From NCBI GenBank assembly GCA_034336665.1, contig CM067589.1:2819290-2883289 (forward strand): a DNA stretch of 64,000 nucleotides, in the 5' to 3' direction. The notes under the pieces were generated by a model, which saw only the letters and a program-made list of their open reading frames with translations, was not told the origin of the DNA and did not search any database. A program made the position numbers and the translations under genes. Below, in pieces: positions 37,350 to 51,500 of this stretch (position 1 is the first letter of the stretch; every line of letters starts with the position of its first letter). The stretch comes from Luscinia megarhynchos. Lineage: Eukaryota; Chordata; Aves; Passeriformes; Turdidae.

Positions 37350-37621
37350 GGCCGCGCTGCGGGAGCGGGGTCAGCGCTGGGGGGACGCAGGGTCGGACCT
37401 CTCCATCCTCCCTCCATTCCCGCTCACGGGAGGGTGCCCAGGCACTGCCAGCCCAGCCCAGCCCTGTCGGGACTGTCCCCAGGCACCCGCTGTGCTCAGG
37501 GCTGGCTCCCCCAGGGATGGGTCCAAGGACACCAACAGGAGCAGGACCAGCAGATTCCCCATCCCTTGTCCCCCTGCACAGCTCGGCCTGGCTGAGCTGT
37601 GACCCCCCACAAGCCCCGTAC

Positions 37622-37760
37622 CTGCGGAGGCTGGCGGTCCACGGTGTGCCAGCGCTGCTGGCGCCGGCTGTCCAGGGCTGTCCCGGACTGTCCAGTCTCT
37701 TTGTCCAGCTGGGATGGAATAATGGTCCCACAGCCACGCCTGGAGTCCTTTTAAAGGGAC
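37622..37760 (-). promoter_or_regulatory. GJD3: GJD3 noncoding first exon and TATA-like promoter
   Basis: On the minus strand an exon ending CCTCCGCAG has a GTACGG donor at 37620–37621. It can join the acceptor just before the coding exon. A TTTAAAAGG TATA-like box lies at about 37748–37756, which would place the start near 37720. Exon and start are inferred from signals. Confidence 0.5.
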
Positions 37761-38990
37761 AGGCGCAGGGGCGCCCGGAGGGAGGGAAGGGCTCAGCGCT
37801 GCTGGTAGGGCTCAAGGACAAAAGCTGCCCTGCCCAGGGCGCAGGTTGGGAGAGGAGTGGTGGCTTTCCCAGTGCAGAAATGCTCCCAAACTTTGTCCTT
37901 CCCAAACCCACAGAGCCTCAGGGTCCCCAAGCTGCAGCACTCAGCTCCCAGAAGCCCCCCCATGCTGGTATCACCCCCCTGACCCATCAGAGCCTGGGTA
38001 CTCCCAGCCCTGCTGCTACAGCTCCAGCCCTGGGTACACCCGGCTCTGCAGATGCTCATGACTTGCACTGGCCCTCTCTGTGCCAGGGCTGTGGGGGTCC
38101 CATGGATTTTCCCAGGTTGTCCCCAGCTCTGGCACATGTAGACTAATCCCTACAAAATCCTGTAGGGCACAGCCAGGGCTCCTGCCAACCCCTGCCCAGT
38201 GCTGACAGCATTTGGTGGCCCCTCAAATCCCCTTTCCAGTAATGGGAGCCAACACAGGTCACCCTCAGAGCCCCCTCACGCCTTGGGGATGTACAATCCA
38301 CCCACTGTGTGGGTCAGTGCCTGATGCCCCAGAACCCAGCTGGCATCCAACAACATCCCCAGCACCCCATCCAAGGTTTTGGGATGGGAAACTCCTGGTG
38401 CAGCCTCTGTGGTCCACTCTGTTCCCAGAGCTCTACATCCACAGGAGGGTGATGGCAGAGCTCTGAGGGCAGCCCCACAGCCCACCCGTGGCTCTGTCCT
38501 GGGTCGTGTTGTGCAGCAAGAGGAGCTGTAAATAGCCCGGCCCTCGGAGGGGACGCGCCGGAGACGCTCTCCAGAGCCAGTGGAAAATCTGACAGTGCTT
38601 TCCACACTTGACTGGGTTCCAGCACAGCACCGATAGCACGGGGGGCCCTGGGCTTTCATGGGATCAGGGAATGGTTTGATGGGAAGGGAGCTTAGAGCTC
38701 ATCCAGTCCCATCCCCTTCCATAGGCAGGGACACCTTCCACTAGACCAGGTAGCTCCAGCCACAGCTGCTCTGGGCAAGCAGCTCCCCCCGTGCTGGGGA
38801 CCACAGGGGTGTTCACAAGAATTCAGCTGTGGAGCCACAGTGGCCACAGGCAGTGGGGAAGTGGCCAACCAGCCCAGCACACCCCAGAGCTTGTGCCAAG
38901 CCCTCTGCTCTAATAGAGGGAGGGCTTAGCACAGGCTCTGCAGTTGTTATTTCCCTAAAAACATACAAATTCAGTGAAATAAGTAAAAGA
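37760..38990. other. Region between GJD3 and TOP2A
   Basis: No gene is supported. It contains a CR1 fragment (38655–38800). A block at 38515–38620 (GCTGTAAATAGCC and CAGTGGAAAATCTGACAG) may be regulatory. Nothing else was recognised. Confidence 0.5.
38655..38800 (-). mobile_element. CR1 LINE fragment (3' end), degraded
   Basis: Contains CATCCAGTCCCATCCCC and GGCAGGGACACCTTCCACTA, hallmarks of the avian CR1 3' region read in reverse. Many substitutions mark it as old. Non-functional fragment. Confidence 0.8.
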
Positions 38991-38999
38991 AAATACGAA

Positions 39000-39501
39000 A
39001 AAACATTTTTATTAGACAAAATACTTCAACGAACAAACACAGGACAAGAAGAAAAAAACACAGAAAATATTTACAAAGAGAAGGAATAGTGCTGGGAAAA
39101 TGACTCCAGCTCACCTGTGTTGGGTGGTGGAATTAAAAATTCATGTATTTTAGTACTATAAGATATTTCAAGAGGGATGTATAAATTTTAAAGGGTTTGG
39201 CATGTTCTAAAGTCAACTTCAAACACTGAAATGACCACAAAGTGTCAAATAATGGGGAAGAGGGAAGTGTGGCAGCACTTGCTGGGCACGTGGCTCCAGT
39301 GTTCACCAAAAAGGGGATGTTCCTGTTTAAACAAATCTAGCTTATTTAAACCCAAGAAAAAACGAGCTGTGTTCACCTATCACGAACATTTTAGGAGCAG
39401 CTCAGGTTTGGTGAAGATTTCCTAGGCTGAGGTGGGTCTTCAGTGGGAGCTCTGGGGCGCTGCTGAAGGCTCACTGTGGAGTTTAAAATTTTCCTATGAA
39501 C
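39000..39501 (-). other. TOP2A: TOP2A 3' untranslated region and poly(A) signal
   Basis: AT-rich, about 0.5 kb after the TGA at 39502–39504. On the minus strand AATAAA occupies 39008–39013, so the transcript likely ends near 38990. Confidence 0.7.
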
Positions 39502-42500
39502 TCAAAATATATCATCCTCAGAGGACTCCTCCAGGTACTGGACAGGTTTCTTGAGGCGGCCAGGCCTGGCACGGGGCTGAGGTACAGGGCTTTTGTCATT
39601 AGAGTCAACGGTGAAGGTGTTGTCCTGTAGCTTGGATTTCTGGAGGGAAAGCAGGAAAGGAATCATGGATCTGAGCATCCACAGGGAACACAATGAGCAC
39701 CACACGCCTGCTGTGCCAGGGGGATGGTGGGGGCAGACCAAAGATCCAGGATGTCTGACCCTTATCAGGGAAATCCCAGAGGGTGGTTGGGCACTGCCCA
39801 GGCTCCCCGGGGAATGGTCACAGCCCCAGGGCTGACAGAGCTCCAGGAGCATTTGGACAACGCTCTCAGGCACAGGCTGGGATTGCTGGGGTGTCCTGTG
39901 CAGGGCTGGGAGTCGGACTCTGTGATCCCTTAGGTCCCTTCCAGCTCAGAATATTCCATGGTAGAGGTTCGACCTCCACCAGCTCTTCCTGCCGGAAGAA
40001 CCCACCCCAGCACTCTGCAGTTCCCTGAGCATTGATGGCATTACACAAACCTTTGATGCAACAGATTTGGCAGGCTTGGAGCCAAAATCCAAATCAGAAT
40101 CCGAATCCAAACAGCTTTGCTGCCTCTTCATAACCTTCCTCCCCTTGGCGTTGTCACCCTCGGCGCGCTGGGGTCCCTCCTTGGCCGCTGGCTTGGCTTT
40201 GGGCGCAGCCTTTTTCTTGGCCAGGATATCCATGATGGAGGGCTGGTTGTCTGGAACAGAACACGCTGTTAAACCCCTGTTTCACTCCTCTCTCATTCCC
40301 AGTTTGGGAATTACTTCCAACAGAAACAGGCTCTGTGCTGCTGCAGGGTCAGTGCACAGGTCGTCTCCGTTTGAAGCTGGGTTTTCTAGAAAGATCCCTC
40401 TCCCACAGATGGTGAGGAATGAGGTTGTTTATCTGCTCAGTTCCGCTACATTTAGAGGATCAAATTAAAGTATCCCCAAAGCAATTTACAGACTATTTCA
40501 GGTTGAAAAGCCCTGATCTCTCAAGGCTCCATAACCCATCTCAGTCCTTCAAAATCCTGCACAGGGAGGAAGGCATTTCCCAAACACTCACTCATTCCTT
40601 CTTACCTATATTTTCACTTTTTAAAAGAGCATCTTAAAGCACAACTTCCAGTTCAGCTCATTTCAGGTCATTCTGAGTGATAACATGCTTTCTCAATTTA
40701 GGAGTGGAAGTAACACTGTTTTCCTGCTGGGATCAACACCAAGTTGATTCCATTTGGAATATACAAAACAGTGTCAAAGTGTGGCAGCTGAGTTTAAAAA
40801 AACCCCGAGTCAAATGCTGGAGATGGATGAGATGGATCCAGCACTGAATAGATCAAACTACCCCCAAAAGCTTGCCTGGCCAAGGCAGCTTTCTTCCAAA
40901 AAGACACGAAGTAGGACATTGACTGCAAGACAGAAATTCCACTCAGATTATCCCTGCCAAGTATTACATAGCACTGTAGGAAGCATTCACTTTTCCTGTT
41001 CCCAAACTTAAATTCCCTCCCTCCAAGCATGTCCAACATGAACTAGAACATGAGATGTTTGGAAACAGACCTCAAGCATGACAATCAGAGAACCTCTGCC
41101 ACAAACCTCAGATCTTTGCTGAAATGCAAACTCCAGTTGCCCAGGCCCTGGAATTCCCACAGGAATTATAATTGCTCTCTAGAACTGCTGCTGCTGAGCT
41201 GCCCTTACCCTTGGTGGCTCCAGCCTTCTTGGCTGCAGCAGGTTTTTTGGGCACGGCCTTGGTGCTCGGCACCGGGACGGACGGAGCTGGGGGATCCTGG
41301 CTCACCTTGTCCTCAGGGACATCTTGGACTGGAATGGGATAAGGAAAGCAGAAAGTCAGCCTGGAACAGCCAAGTTATCCCCTCTGCTCTTCCCTGTGCA
41401 CTGCTGAGGGATTATAGAGCAATCCACATAGTTTAGAGGTCTCACACTCACCGGGGACAGCACTTGGCACTGCCTTTTGCTCGGGAGCTTTTGCTGCTTT
41501 TTCAGTGGTTTCCCTGGAAAACAAACCCGTAAGTTTTTAATTCAGTTTATGATGTACTAAATAAGGGCATTTAAAAAAATCACTTTTAATTTCTGTGTAG
41601 CATTAAGCACAATCAATTTCCAGTGATTATGGAAAAATACTCACTTGGGAGCAGGTTTGGGCTTGGGAGGGGCCTTTTTCTTAGAGTTTGTGTCCGATTC
41701 AGAGTTGCCTTCACTGTCACCCTGGAATTCAGACTCCTCATCTGAGCTGGAGGAATTTGAGTCCACAATGACCATGGGCTTGACTTTGGCTAATGGAAGG
41801 ACACAGATGTGTTATTTTACACATTTGGCAATATGCAGCTCCATTTCTTGTTCAATATTTTAGCTACAGTTATTAAAAAATAAAGATCTGAATAAAAACA
41901 AGCAGATGCTGGGATTGCCAGGGAGAAGACTCCAAATGACAAGTTGTTCTGTCATTTGGAGTCTTCCAACCTCACCCACAACACATTTAATTTGCCAAGA
42001 CAGTTGTGTAATTAAACCCAATAGCCATATTTCTCAGTTGCCCATTTCTGCTTTTCCTTGAAAATGTGCACAAATGGTAGAAATATTTAATAGCTTCAGA
42101 AAGTAAAATAAAGAATCCTTTTGAAGATGATTTCTAAATGTGATCTAAGCTGAGAAGTTCCTGAATAGTCTGTTCCATCCCTCTCCTGTATCCATGTCCT
42201 CACTCACCTGCTGCCTGGCGAACCACTCTCTCTCTTTGAGGAAGTGGTTCAAAATCAGACTCTTCTGAATCAGAGCCTGAGTCAGACCAAGGGTTTCGTT
42301 TCTTGGTTTTCTTCAGTGGCTTGAAGGGCAGAGTGGCCTGTCTCTTAGCTCCTGAAAAATATTGGGAGGCAGGATGAACTATGTGTAGTTCAGGCTCAGC
42401 AGTTCAAGCTCAGCTAAGAAAGACACTGAATTCAGAGGATTGTGGCTTAAACAAAGAGAAATAGGAATCTATCCTGCTTGACTGTTATCCAGCATCACTT

Positions 42501-45500
42501 TCTCATCTAGTTTTTCCAAAACTACTGATCCTAGGTGTTGCTCACCATCTTCAGGAAGAGGTCAGATAATCAAACTGACAACCCATTCCTTCTTTTCCTT
42601 GGAGGGAATAACATCAAAGTATTTACCTTGCTCAGTCTTCACCTTCTTCACTAATCTCTGCTTCAGGCCTGCAGATTCCTTCTCTCCAGATGTGTTTTCA
42701 TCCTGATTCTCATCAAATTCAGTTTTTTCACTCTGCAGATGCAAGCAGATACAAAACAGTGAGTCACACAGAGAAGAGGCACACTGGGTAATGGAGGAAG
42801 GAGATGCTTATTTTAGCCATGTAAAAGTTAGTGGTACAAGAAGCCTGAGTCTGTGAAATAAACTCTATGTAGAACTGATTACAGACAGGATCTGTAAATT
42901 GGACAGGATCTGCCCCCAAATCAGGTGACTTAAAGGCAAAATCCAGCATGAACAAAAACAGGAACTCTGGCCCCACTCCTGAGCACTCTGGTCCTGCTGC
43001 TGTGTGCTGGCTCTGGGGGGGATAGGGATGCAGGACTGGACAGGGTGGGATAAAAACAAAAATGGGAGTTATTTGGAAAAATTGTTGAGTGGAATCATGT
43101 GGAGGAAAAGAGTGACCTGTGTGGCTTCCAGGGCCAAATAGGTGAGGGGAGGGGATGGGTTATATCTCTCTGTTGGAAATAGCTGAATAGCACAATTTCA
43201 ACTAGTCCTATAAAAAGAGTTCAATCTTTTTTATCTCCTTGATATGGAAAACAATGATGGCATTAAGTGGGTGAAAGCATTGCTGGGAATGCAAAGGCTG
43301 CTCTGGAGAAGAATGTACTGGCTGTGCTTCCTGCCTGCTACAGGGTTTATCAAATTCCCAAGACACCTGGAACAACCTTACTTGCTCTTTTCTGAGCTAC
43401 CTGCCCATTCCTGGCACTGCAATGTGCCAAAAATTTCCTTCTAAGCCATCTCCTGATATGTGAGTCTTTTCTCCTTCAGACTGAGACACCCCTATTCCCA
43501 AATAGTGTTTCCCAAATCCTGAGATCCTGTCCCTCTCCTTGAACAACTGCTTCACAAGTCCAGCTAATAAGGACTCACATTTCTTTAGGGTTGTATTGAA
43601 GAGGATGTAAAGGAAGATTGAGCATTTGGAATGTTCTTTTTTACCTTTGCTTTCTTTTTAGTTTTCTTCTCTGCCTCTGCCTTCATCTCAGCAGTGATCC
43701 GAGGAACAACCCTGATGCCTTGAGGGGATGGCATTACTTCTGCCAGCTGGGTTTTCTTCACCTTTGCTCTTCCTCCTTTCACCTTCAAAGGTTTGCCAAC
43801 AATCCCTGCACTCTCATCCTGTGCTTGCTTGGCCTCCACTACCTGCAGAGGGGAGCATAAAATAACACCAAAAAATACAAGTCAATAAGGGGCTGGTGAT
43901 GAGATGAGGGAGTTGATTGTCTGCACTGAGCATCAACATACATCGAGTTCTTCAATGAAGGCAGCAAGGTCTTCCTTCCACAGGTCAGAGGCACTCTTGC
44001 ACTTAAGGTTTTCCAGCTCCTTTTCCTAAAGGCAAGCACAGATCATAATCATTAGTAACACATTTCAATCTATCAGCCAAAAATAAATTATATAATACAT
44101 AATATATAAAAATACAATGCTTTTATAAGGGAAGGAAAGCACATACTTTGTTATCCCTCTGCTTGCAGAGCTCATCTTTCTTCTCCTTGGTCAGATACCA
44201 CAGGGGCATGTTCAGCAGGTAGTTGAAGTCTGGGCCAGAGGCTGCAGCTGGTTCTTTGTCATTCTCTTGTTCCTCCTCCTCCTCCTCCTCCTCTTCATCC
44301 TAAATGTGGATTTGAAACAAACATAGTCAACAAAAACCCTGACACACATGGGTAGGGCTACTGATCAAACACTCTTGAGCTCTTGAGTCCTGCTAATTGA
44401 AAAGCAACTTGTGCCTCTCTAAGGATTATGAAGCCTCAGAGCTCAGGGCCAGTTTGGGCATATTCAGAGGATGATTGAGGCATTACCTTGTTTTGAGCCT
44501 CCTTCCAAGCCTTCACCGGATCAGACTCATACCCTCTCTGGATAAGAACTTGAATCAGCTCTTTCTTGGGTTTGTTTTCTGCAAACAGACATTTCAGGAT
44601 TGTCACTCAGTGCTCATTACCAGTTGCTGTCAGCGACGGATGAGCTTTTTAGTTTGGATTCTGTGGTTGTAACTGCTCAGCATCCTACAGAGCCCCAAAC
44701 CAGCCTTTCCACATCACAGCTGGGACATGTGGAAGAGCCTGAACAACACCTGAAAAACTCCTATTTAGGAGGTGATTTGTCAGGGAAGCATTGCTCCTGT
44801 ACCAGCCAAACCAATGTTAATATTTTTCTTTGTTTCCATACATGCATACATTTCCCCCCCTGCTTTAAGTAGTTTCTGAACTTGGGAAAAAAAGATATGA
44901 TGGTATAAAACCAGGTTTCATAATGACAGGCAGGTGGAGAAAGAAACCCTTGATAGCTTGGTATAGCTTGTACCTCATTAGACATCACTCGGGAAATTTA
45001 TGTTCTAAGTGCTCAACCACTGGAAATGGTTCAGCTGGAATTTGCTCCTTTTTAAGGTATCAGAAGCCCTCAACCATGAGACACAAATACAAATGAAACC
45101 AGCTCTGGCAGCCTTGGAACTACTTATTACAAAAACCCAAGAAAATGCATTTCAGGGGAATTATTCCTCTTCCTGAGTTCAGTCAGACAGACTCGGGCTG
45201 CTGGGATTACTGGGCTGCCTTCAGACACAAACCACAAAGCATCTTATGACACGTTGTCTGGCCGCATCCTCCGTGAAGGCAGCGGAACACAGCCCGGCTT
45301 TTACACCGAGGGGAAAAAGTTGATTGAAAAATGGGTATGTTGGGAACAAAGATCTGCTTCTTTTTCTAGCTCATGATTCTCAGATGCTGCTGCTTGAGTA
45401 TCATTTAAGTTTGAACCCCCAGTCCACTGAGAACATGATTTGGAGTATTTTTGCAGAGGTTCACAAAGATAATGGAGAGAGATTCTTACAGCAAACACTG

Positions 45501-48500
45501 CCCCTTTCTAAACCCACAAATAATTAACTCTTACTCCTACCAAGTCAGAAATAAATGCGAATTATTGCTAAACTATTAAAAAATTCTCTCAAAAATTCTC
45601 AAACACAGAGCAGGAAAGCTGCACAAGTGTCTCATTGTCATTATTATGTGTATAACACACAGACCAAGGATACTCTGTGAAGCACTTTCCTCTTAGATGT
45701 CACCGGAACAGAGATAAGCCCTGGTGTGGTTTGTAAAAGCCAGCCTGAGGCTGAGGGGGTGCTGACAGAGCTCAAGAGATCACCCAGTTCTACCAGTTAC
45801 AATGCCAGTCACCAAAACAACGTACCAATCACAATTTTGCCATCTATTTTCTCCAGGATGAAGCGAGCCTGGTTGCTCAGCTTTGCAGACTCAGCACCCA
45901 GCATCCCAATAAGCCATTCCTTCCTCAAATTGTAATATCGGAGCCGGAGTTCGAAGAACTCCTTAAGAATATCCTGGGGAGAGTCATACTTCTTGAGAAA
46001 GCCCACGTGGTCAAAAAGAACCTGGAGAAAAATGAAAGAACATGGGTGTTATGATGATAAAACTGATTCCAAACCCACTGAAAGTTACCTGTAACACAGG
46101 TGTGATGGTACCACCAAATTATCAACCAACAAATAATCAAATCTCAGTGTTGTTCTAGAAACTACTTCAGTTTGTGAGCACAGCAGCAGAGACAATTTTG
46201 GAATTTCAGTGTTCTTGAGTACACACAGAAGAGTTAAGGTTACTTTAATCTTAGAGCTCTGTGCAAGACAAACATCTCACATCAAAGCTTCACACATTGT
46301 CAGGAACCAGACGTTCAGTGCCCCTGCTGCTGGCTCAAAGAGCTCTGCAAACTGTGATTTCAGATCATTTTGCCTCCTTCAGGCAAACCATCCACTCCAG
46401 GCCCACTGCTAAGCCAGGCTCTTGACCTTTGAAAGCTGATTTAAAACCAGTAACAGCAGAAAAATCGAAGTGAATAGGTTACTGCCAAAGAGGATTTTTG
46501 TTTCACACAACGACTGCAGCTGTCCACAGAGTCTGACTTAAACCAAGAAATTCCTTCAGCAAAATCTGTCACGTACCATGGAATTGCATGTTAAACTTGT
46601 TTGGAGTTTGAAGACCTTATGCAGCCCCACAGCTTCAGCCTCAGCCAGTTTATCTTCAGCCATCTTCACCACGAACCTCACCGTGGTGTCTGTGTGATAT
46701 TCTTTGTAGTCTGTGATTAGAGGGGGGGTCTTCTCAGTCCCATTCAACATCGGCTCCAGAACCTGCTCTTTGTATGTCTGAGGAAAGAAACAAAGTCAGA
46801 CCCAAACCCCACTACTTGCTTTTTGCTTTATAGAGCAAACTATACATTCATTCTCAGAGCAGATTCCCTGTTTATTACCTGTGTCCATGTTCTGACAGGC
46901 AGCTCAGTGATCTCGATGGTTGTAGAATCAAGGATGGACACTTCACCACTTATCACATACTGATTAGGCCCCAGCTCATCTATGGTGCCTTTAAAATTCT
47001 TGTAACTGGGAAGCTGAGGAGAAAAAACACTGGATTCAGCTTTGTGTGGATGCCTCTTTTTTTAAGCATGCCCACAAAATTCTCAATATGAGCTCAATAA
47101 ACTAACAAGCAAGACATTAGCTTTTAAATTATATTATTTACCATTGGCAGTGGCTCTTCTCCATCCATTAGCCGACGGATATTGTTCACAACTTCCCTGA
47201 TATCAAAGTTGGGGATCTTACAGGCCCAGCCAGTACCAATCCCTTCAGCCCCATTGACCAGCACCATGGGAATGATGGGCATGTACCACTCTGGCTCCAC
47301 ACGCTGGTTGTCATCATAGAGGAACTTCAGGACGTTGTCATCCATTGGTGGGAACACCAAACGTGCCAGGGGACTGGAATAGAAAGGGAATTTAAGTCCA
47401 AATTCTTGTTACAGAACATGACTGCCATGCAAAAAGAAACCTCCCTAGTTCTTATTATCCCACCCAAATTTCTCCCTTTGGTCCTGCTTCCATTTCCATA
47501 TTCTCTGCGCTGATAGCCACATTTCCATAATGGAATCTAGCTTCAATTGCTGCTACTCTGAGCATGCAAGTATAGCCTGAAGTTTTAAAGGGAAAAATCC
47601 AATTGGTTTTTCATTCTAATTGCTGCAAAATGGAGTCCTTTAAGACAGTAGGAACTCTGGAATGCTGACCTGAGCATGGTGAAGATGTATCGAGGGCTGG
47701 CAGAGTCTTTCCCTCCCGTGCAGCCTTGTGCCAAACTGACCAATGGGCTGGAGCAAGTTGAGGTTGTTGCTGCCCACAAAGTTCTGAGCCAAGTTAATGA
47801 TGGTCATCATCAGTGCAGCCTGCAATAAAGGAGGTGCAAAACTAAACATGCAGAATGGTTCAGGGAGTGGACAAAGTAAAACAATATTCACACCAAGAAC
47901 TTAATTGATATAGAGGATAAATTCAATTGATGAAATACTGAAGGAAACTCAAGGAAAATGTATCCCAAGACCATCTGAAATGTTCTAGTGACCCATGTCT
48001 CTATCTATTGCTGTCTACCTGCTCTGAAATCTCCAGTGGAAGATTCTGTTGGTCTCCACAGGGAACTTTGTGGTAGTGCTTAACTTGTCCTGACCCAGGC
48101 AGAAAGGTTATTGACATCTGCCTAAGTCCATCACAAATTAAGTAGTGTTTTTGTGTTCCACTTTTTGAATGAAGTGTGCTCCCATGTAGTCCAGACAGAA
48201 CAGGCAGAGTGACCAATGACAGATTAAATTGATACTGAAGAATTAATAGTGGAAACAGCTGAACAGCCACTTCCCTTTGGTGTACACACTCAAACATCTA
48301 ATGCTGCTTTAGAGACATCGTAACTCACACCAACAGAAGGGCTTTTTGCCTTTCCTTTAATGTGTTTTGCACACCCAGGCAGGTTCTTACCTCACCATGA
48401 TGGTATGAGGACATCTCAGCGACAGAACCAGCCAGCTGAGCAACCTTCACCTCCCGCTTATCGTTTCGTTTGAAACAGGTGAACAAAACTTTCCTCTGAC

Positions 48501-51500
48501 CTGGCTTCAAACCTGTATGAAAAAAGAAAAAACTCTTGTGCTTAAGACATGTGATGTGATGCACTTGGCTTCTGCTCTGTAGATACAAGAACTACTTATA
48601 CACCTAAAGATTCTGTACCAGCTGAGTAAGGTACTGGCAATAATATACTACAAAATGGACAAGACATTTCATCCAAAGATGAAAAAGCCTTAGACAGCAG
48701 AAAACAGACTTCAGGATACTGACCCTGAAACCTCAGCAAGGTTCCCTGGCTCTGATTTCCTCAGTTCTGGGGATACACCATGCAGAATCACGACTTTGAT
48801 ATCACTTACCATCAACCAGTGATGGGATTGATCTCTCATTATCTGAGTTTGAGAACAGCACTAACTCCTTGTTGATGAAGTCATTGTATGTCAAGTAATC
48901 AGTGTTCTTCCCGTACAGATAATCCTAAGAAAAACAGAGAGAAGATTGCTTTAATTTTAACAGGTCCTAATCAGTTTCTTGGCTAGTTTCACTGAAATGG
49001 GAACTCCTTGTAAGACCAGCTAAATACAGCTCAGCTGCTGACACCCTTTGCATGGCAAAGGGAAACACTTCCCAGGATGCATTATTTCCCCTATTTTGGA
49101 GGAAATAAAGACTTCATTTGCCTCTGCTTGAGTTATCATTTTCCTATTGATACTGTAACTTGAAAGATGAGAGTTAAAAATGAATTGACAGATAATTGAC
49201 AATGAGGCTACACTGATAAGATGAGAGAAGAAGCTGCTCTGCAAAATCCTGACAAATTTTCAGCGTCCTATAATCTGGACCTGACTCACTGAGTGAGCTG
49301 TGTGCAGCTCTGGCGTGCTGGGATGAAGCTGAGAACAGCCTCAGGCAGAGACTGGAAACCAGTTTCCTTATAAACATAAACCTTTTACCTCTGGCAGACC
49401 GTGCAGCTTCCGTTGTCTTCTATCCTCCATGAAATTAGTCAGCCACTCCTTTCGCTCTTCTACCTTCTTCTTGCTAAAGGCCTGGATGTTACAAAATGAA
49501 AAGTAACTCAATTCCAGAACATTCTGTGGTTGTGCACTATTGGATCACTTGAGAAAAAGGAAGAGCTTACCCAGGAGAACAACATGCTAAACAGGCTGAT
49601 TTAAGAGTCAAAAAAATGCAATAAAATGTTTCTGTAGCTAAACGTATTAAAGAGCGTAATTTCCACCACTCTTTAGAAGACAGAGTAGTTAGGTTTAAAT
49701 TCATAGATTTTAAATATAATAACAGAAGACTAAAGCAGATTTGAGGGGAATTTAGTATTTTGGGGGAAAACTTGATTTTTTTGGCATTCCTAACAATATG
49801 AATATTTAAGAATCAAAGACCAGCTAAGGTGAAGATCACAGAAACAAGGACTGTTTTAATCTAGTGTTTTGCACTGGAGGAAGAAGGGGAGATCTGAGTT
49901 GGAGAAAGCTGCAGCAGAATACACAGAAAAATGTTCAAGGAATATTTACTATACTGTCTGAAAATGTCAATTGGCTTGTAGTGATTAGTTTGTTCCTAGC
50001 TATATTTAAAAGCCATCGTTAAAAGGGTACTCTTGCCCTGAGGTTGAGGGGCAGATTCGCTGCTCCTGGTTCAACTAAAGCTGTAGCCTTGGTAACACAG
50101 AGATTGTCTCCAGCCCAAAGGCCTCGAAGAGCATTTTAAGAGAAAATACAGAGCCCTCTACAAGGTGAAATACCAAAGGTAGTAAGCCAGCAATTAAATC
50201 AAGTGTTAGTTACCAGGGTGATCGCAGCATCATCTTCAGGCCCAGAATATTTGAAGCCAATTCGGTGTCTTGCCATATCTGCAAAGTATTCTTTGGCCTC
50301 CTTTGATGTGCTGGTACCCAAACCTGCAGGGACAGGAGAGTTAATCCTAATGACTTTTTGCCTAAATTAAGTTCCAATTCAAAAAAATATTTCGCTATGC
50401 CCAGTTTTTGTGATGCATCAAATGAACATGCAGTGTGAAGGTGACTTCCTGAAAACTTAAGTTACTTCAAAATGAGATGTGTCACAAAAGTCATAAGAAT
50501 TACAATTAAGTGAGCAGTGGCATGTAGTAGTTTTTGATTTTGTTTGTAATTCCTGTATATATCTGAAATCTAATTGGAATATCATAAGAGGGAAGAGACC
50601 TGGAGGACATCCAGTCCAAATCCTTTCTGCAATGCTCTGGCTTAGATCAGTTTCACCATGTTAAGTTTTTACAAACCTTTGTAGTACTTGATTTTCCAGG
50701 AGTTGTAGTTCTGTGTACTGGTTTTCCATTCTTCAAACTCAGGAATGCTGTAGAATGCAATTTCTTCTTTGTTTTTAGTAGCCTACAATGGACAAACATT
50801 TGAACTGTGAAATGAAAGGCATTTTTGGACAATGGATCCTCATTCATTCACCTCATCCTTCCCCAGACCCCTCACCTTTATGATGGGAGTAATGAATTCC
50901 TCCAAAAAATTGTGTCTTAGAAGAGATGGCCAATTGTGATGGATGAAGTTAATCAGCAAACCTTTGATGTGTGATCCATCCTGATCCTGAATTATAAAAG
51001 AAAAAAACAAACCACATTTTATCATGGAATGATGGAAATGACAATTGTTGCCTTAATAGCAAATGACACTGTAATTCCAGCTAACTGACCCTATTAACTT
51101 TCACCTCTAAAAGGTGGCCACATGTTAATTGCTGAAAATGAAGAGAAATAGAAAAGGTAGATTATTGGTGAGAAAAGGTGTCAGAGACTGGTCAAGGACT
51201 TTGAATCAGCAGACTGGAAAGACAGGGTTTAGCTGTTTGATGCAACTCACCATTTTACTTCTTTTTGTGGCTGAAAAGTCATTATGACCCACAAAAATGC
51301 AAAATGGGAAAAATAAACACAGAGAATTGGGTACAACAATAGCAGCAGTTAGAGAAATATTTTCTTCCTATCTCTTTATTTAAATTCTAATTGTTTTCCT
51401 CCCACAACTTTCAATTTTAATGAATCTAACCTGATCTGTCATGATCATAATCTTTCCATAGCGAAGAGTTTTTAAAGATTCTTGATCTTCATAGTTCTTT

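Noticed and set aside
36654..37595. 313-codon forward frame
   Set aside because: Antisense shadow of GJD3.
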